Positions 6,827-8,000 of a stretch of DNA of 8,000 bases are shown here, in pieces. Made by a program: the position numbers and the translations under genes. Each line of letters begins with the position of its first letter. The first letter of the stretch is position 1. Origin of the DNA: Halobacteria archaeon (lineage in GTDB: Archaea; Halobacteriota; Syntropharchaeia; Alkanophagales; Methanospirareceae); the NCBI GenBank assembly GCA_029932715.1, contig JAOZPO010000062.1, positions 1-8,000 of the forward strand, given 5' to 3'. The notes under the pieces are model-generated. The model had not been told where the DNA came from, ran no database searches, and saw nothing but the letters and a program-made list of their open reading frames with translations.

Positions 6827-7000
6827 CTATTGAATCATCTTTAACGCACCTACGGGACAGATGTTCACGCAGGCTTTACAGTTGTTACACTCTTCTTCTT
6901 TTAGTTCTATCCATACGCCCATCAGACTTATTGCATCCGCAGGACATACCGTCACACATGCACCGCAATATGCACATCGGTATCTATCTATCTCTATCAT
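6827..7000 (-). CDS. Small 2[4Fe-4S] ferredoxin
   Basis: A 57-residue protein is encoded from the ATG at 7000 to the TAG at 6827-6829. Two complete cluster motifs are present: Cys9, 12, 15, 19 (CAYCGACVTVCP) and Cys38, 41, 44, 48 (CNNCKACVNICP). This is the clostridial-type 2[4Fe-4S] layout; in that fold each cluster takes three ligands from one motif and the last from the other. There is no signal peptide or added domain, so it is a soluble low-potential electron carrier or a small electron-transfer subunit. GAGGAG at 7009-7014 is a good Shine-Dalgarno sequence 8 nt before the ATG and lies within the last codons of the AMMECR1 gene. The gap between the two genes is only 5 bp, so they are surely co-transcribed. 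Confidence 0.93.
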   Translation of the reverse strand: MIEIDRYRCAYCGACVTVCPADAISLMGVWIELKEEECNNCKACVNICPVGALKMIQ

Positions 7001-7005
7001 CGCTT

Positions 7006-7590
7006 TTACTCCTCTTCTTCTTCCTTAAATATCTGCCCTTCAAATACGCTCACCTCGGTGTCGTCATCCAGCCATGCGTCCTGTGGCAAACCTGCTTTCC
7101 AGCATGATTCGCATAGAAACTCCTCCGGTGACCAATTGTAGTCACTGGCAACCTGAGGAAGCAGAAGCCCTTGATATACACCTTTTTTTACAATTAACCC
7201 ATGCTTGCCTATTTCTACATGCTCTGGTAGCTCTTGTGGCGTTACATTCAATACCTGTGGCAATGTAAGTACCGTAAGCTCAATGGTCAGATATGTAAAC
7301 TCCTCTTCTGTAACAGCGGGAAAACGAGGATCGTTTACAGCAGCGGAAATCGCAGCATCTATAATCGCTTCTTTTAACTTAAATATTGGATATGGATATC
7401 CGATACAGCCTCGCAAATTGCCGTGTTTATTCAACGTGACGAAAACACCCCTCTTCTCATCGAAACTCGCAGGTAACCCTTCTTTCGGTTTTATCTTTAT
7501 ACCTTCACCCAAATAGCGCCCTATCGCTTCTCTTGCAAGTTTCAAGCCTTCTCTTCCTTCCTCTTCCCTTAGTACTGACATGTTAGCCAT
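7006..7590 (-). CDS. AMMECR1 domain protein
   Basis: This 194-residue protein belongs to the AMMECR1 family (COG2078), found in archaea, some bacteria and eukaryotes. Visible landmarks are the N-terminal helix with LKLAREAIGRYL (17-28), the family signature NLRGCIGY (58-65), the segment AAVNDPRFPAVTEEE (84-97), EHVEIGKHGLIVKKG (123-137), and the C-terminal SPEEFLCESCWKAGLP (154-169) with Cys160 and Cys163. The length is usual for the family. The biochemical role is not settled. In many prokaryotes AMMECR1 is linked or fused to a Memo-like protein and a radical SAM enzyme (the AmmeMemoRadiSam set); here neither is adjacent, and a ferredoxin follows instead. The protein ends in a run of glutamates. 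An alternative start at the ATG of residue 4 (7581) is possible. Confidence 0.93.
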   Translation of the reverse strand: MANMSVLREEEGREGLKLAREAIGRYLGEGIKIKPKEGLPASFDEKRGVFVTLNKHGNLRGCIGYPYPIFKLKEAIIDAAISAAVNDPRFPAVTEEEFTYLTIELTVLTLPQVLNVTPQELPEHVEIGKHGLIVKKGVYQGLLLPQVASDYNWSPEEFLCESCWKAGLPQDAWLDDDTEVSVFEGQIFKEEEEE

Positions 7591-7668
7591 TGCCGTCCAA
7601 TATGGTATTTAGTTCTAAGTTCTAATAGTAATAAAATCAGGTTCATCATTATAAATGTTAGTGAAGAG
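7591..7668. promoter_or_regulatory. Divergent promoter region between AMMECR1 and purQ
   Basis: A 78-base AT-rich region lies between outward-facing genes. On the plus strand, candidate TATA-like elements are ATAAAA (7631-7636) and TATAAA (7650-7655); the first fits a short leader before the purQ ATG at 7669 better. On the minus strand CTAAATACC (reverse of 7605-7613) may serve the AMMECR1 gene. A perfect tandem heptamer, AGTTCTA twice, occupies 7611-7624. Confidence 0.4.
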
Positions 7669-8000
7669 ATGACGAAAGCGAAAGTGTGCATTCTACGGAT
7701 AGAAGGAACAAACTGTGAACTCGAGACATTCTATGCCTTTAAGAGGCTGGGTGCATCGGCAGAGGTAGTGCATTTAAAGCAATTGATAGGTCTGGTGCGT
7801 GAACGAGAGGCGCGGAATTTAATGTATTATGACTTATTGGTGATACCCGGTGGTTTCTCATCCGGCGATTACATACGCGCAGGGGCGATATTCGGCGCGA
7901 GGCTAAAAGGTAGCTTAGGGGAAGAACTAAGCGATTTTTTAGATAATGGCAATTTAATATTGGGTATATGCAATGGTTTTCAGGTATTAGTGGAAATGGG
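7669..8000 (+). CDS. purQ: Phosphoribosylformylglycinamidine synthase, glutaminase subunit PurQ, 3'-truncated
   Basis: The first 110 codons are present, and the gene runs off the window. PurQ is the class I glutamine amidotransferase subunit that releases ammonia from glutamine for PurL, which converts FGAR to FGAM in purine synthesis. Diagnostic segments are ILRIEGTNCELET (8-20), VIPGGFSSGDYIRAGAIF (58-75), and LGICNGFQVLVE (98-109), where Cys101 is the nucleophile of the catalytic triad. The GGFSSGDYIRAGA signature separates PurQ from other class I amidotransferases such as PdxT, HisH or GuaA. The His and Glu of the triad lie beyond the window edge. A modest GTGAAGAG precedes the ATG. The PurS and PurL partners are not visible here. 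Confidence 0.93.
   Translation, partial: MTKAKVCILRIEGTNCELETFYAFKRLGASAEVVHLKQLIGLVREREARNLMYYDLLVIPGGFSSGDYIRAGAIFGARLKGSLGEELSDFLDNGNLILGICNGFQVLVEM

Noticed and set aside
7669..8000. The truncated amidotransferase as PdxT, the partner of the nearby pdxS
   Set aside because: The GGFSSGDYIRAGA and ICNGFQ signatures are those of PurQ; PdxT has a different pattern around its nucleophile and oxyanion loop.

Overview
The window looks like a fragment of a euryarchaeal chromosome, most likely from a methane- or alkane-oxidising or methanogenic lineage (an ANME-1 / Syntrophoarchaeia-like genome is my best guess, from memory of protein families only). The archaeal signs are a THUMP-containing Trm-G10 type tRNA methyltransferase, an AMMECR1 protein, a polyferredoxin-like small ferredoxin, a RimI-type acetyltransferase, archaeal PurQ, AT-rich TATA-like elements placed for short or absent leaders, oligo-T terminators, and surface proteins of the archaeal S-layer-like and PGF-CTERM-like kinds.

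Layout: 3-2834 (+) is the 3' part of a long modular secreted protein, cut by the window edge at its 5' end. A convergent intergenic region (2835-2975) with a hairpin/oligo-T terminator separates it from a minus-strand group: a membrane-anchored exported protein with a PGF-CTERM-like tail (2976-3776), a conserved-looking 96-residue protein (3827-4117), and tRNA m2G10 methyltransferase (4175-5227). A divergent promoter region (5228-5322) leads to plus-strand pdxS (5323-6243), followed by a GNAT acetyltransferase (6294-6767). Next come a minus-strand pair, AMMECR1 (7006-7590) and a 57-residue 2[4Fe-4S] ferredoxin (6827-7000). A divergent promoter region (7591-7668) precedes purQ (7669 onward), which is cut by the right edge.

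Functionally the window has two parts. The left 3.8 kb is a cell-envelope region: a repeat-built surface protein and a separate exported protein that may be processed by an archaeosortase. The right 3.8 kb is housekeeping: tRNA modification, vitamin B6 synthesis, protein or small-molecule acetylation, purine synthesis, and an AMMECR1-ferredoxin pair of unknown biochemical role. I see no tRNA or rRNA gene, CRISPR array, transposase or clear mobile element. I do not see convincing evidence for a wholly new system. The parts most worth a second look are the surface-protein architecture with its terminal module, the small exported protein with an HCHGHVWW motif, and the AMMECR1-ferredoxin pair.
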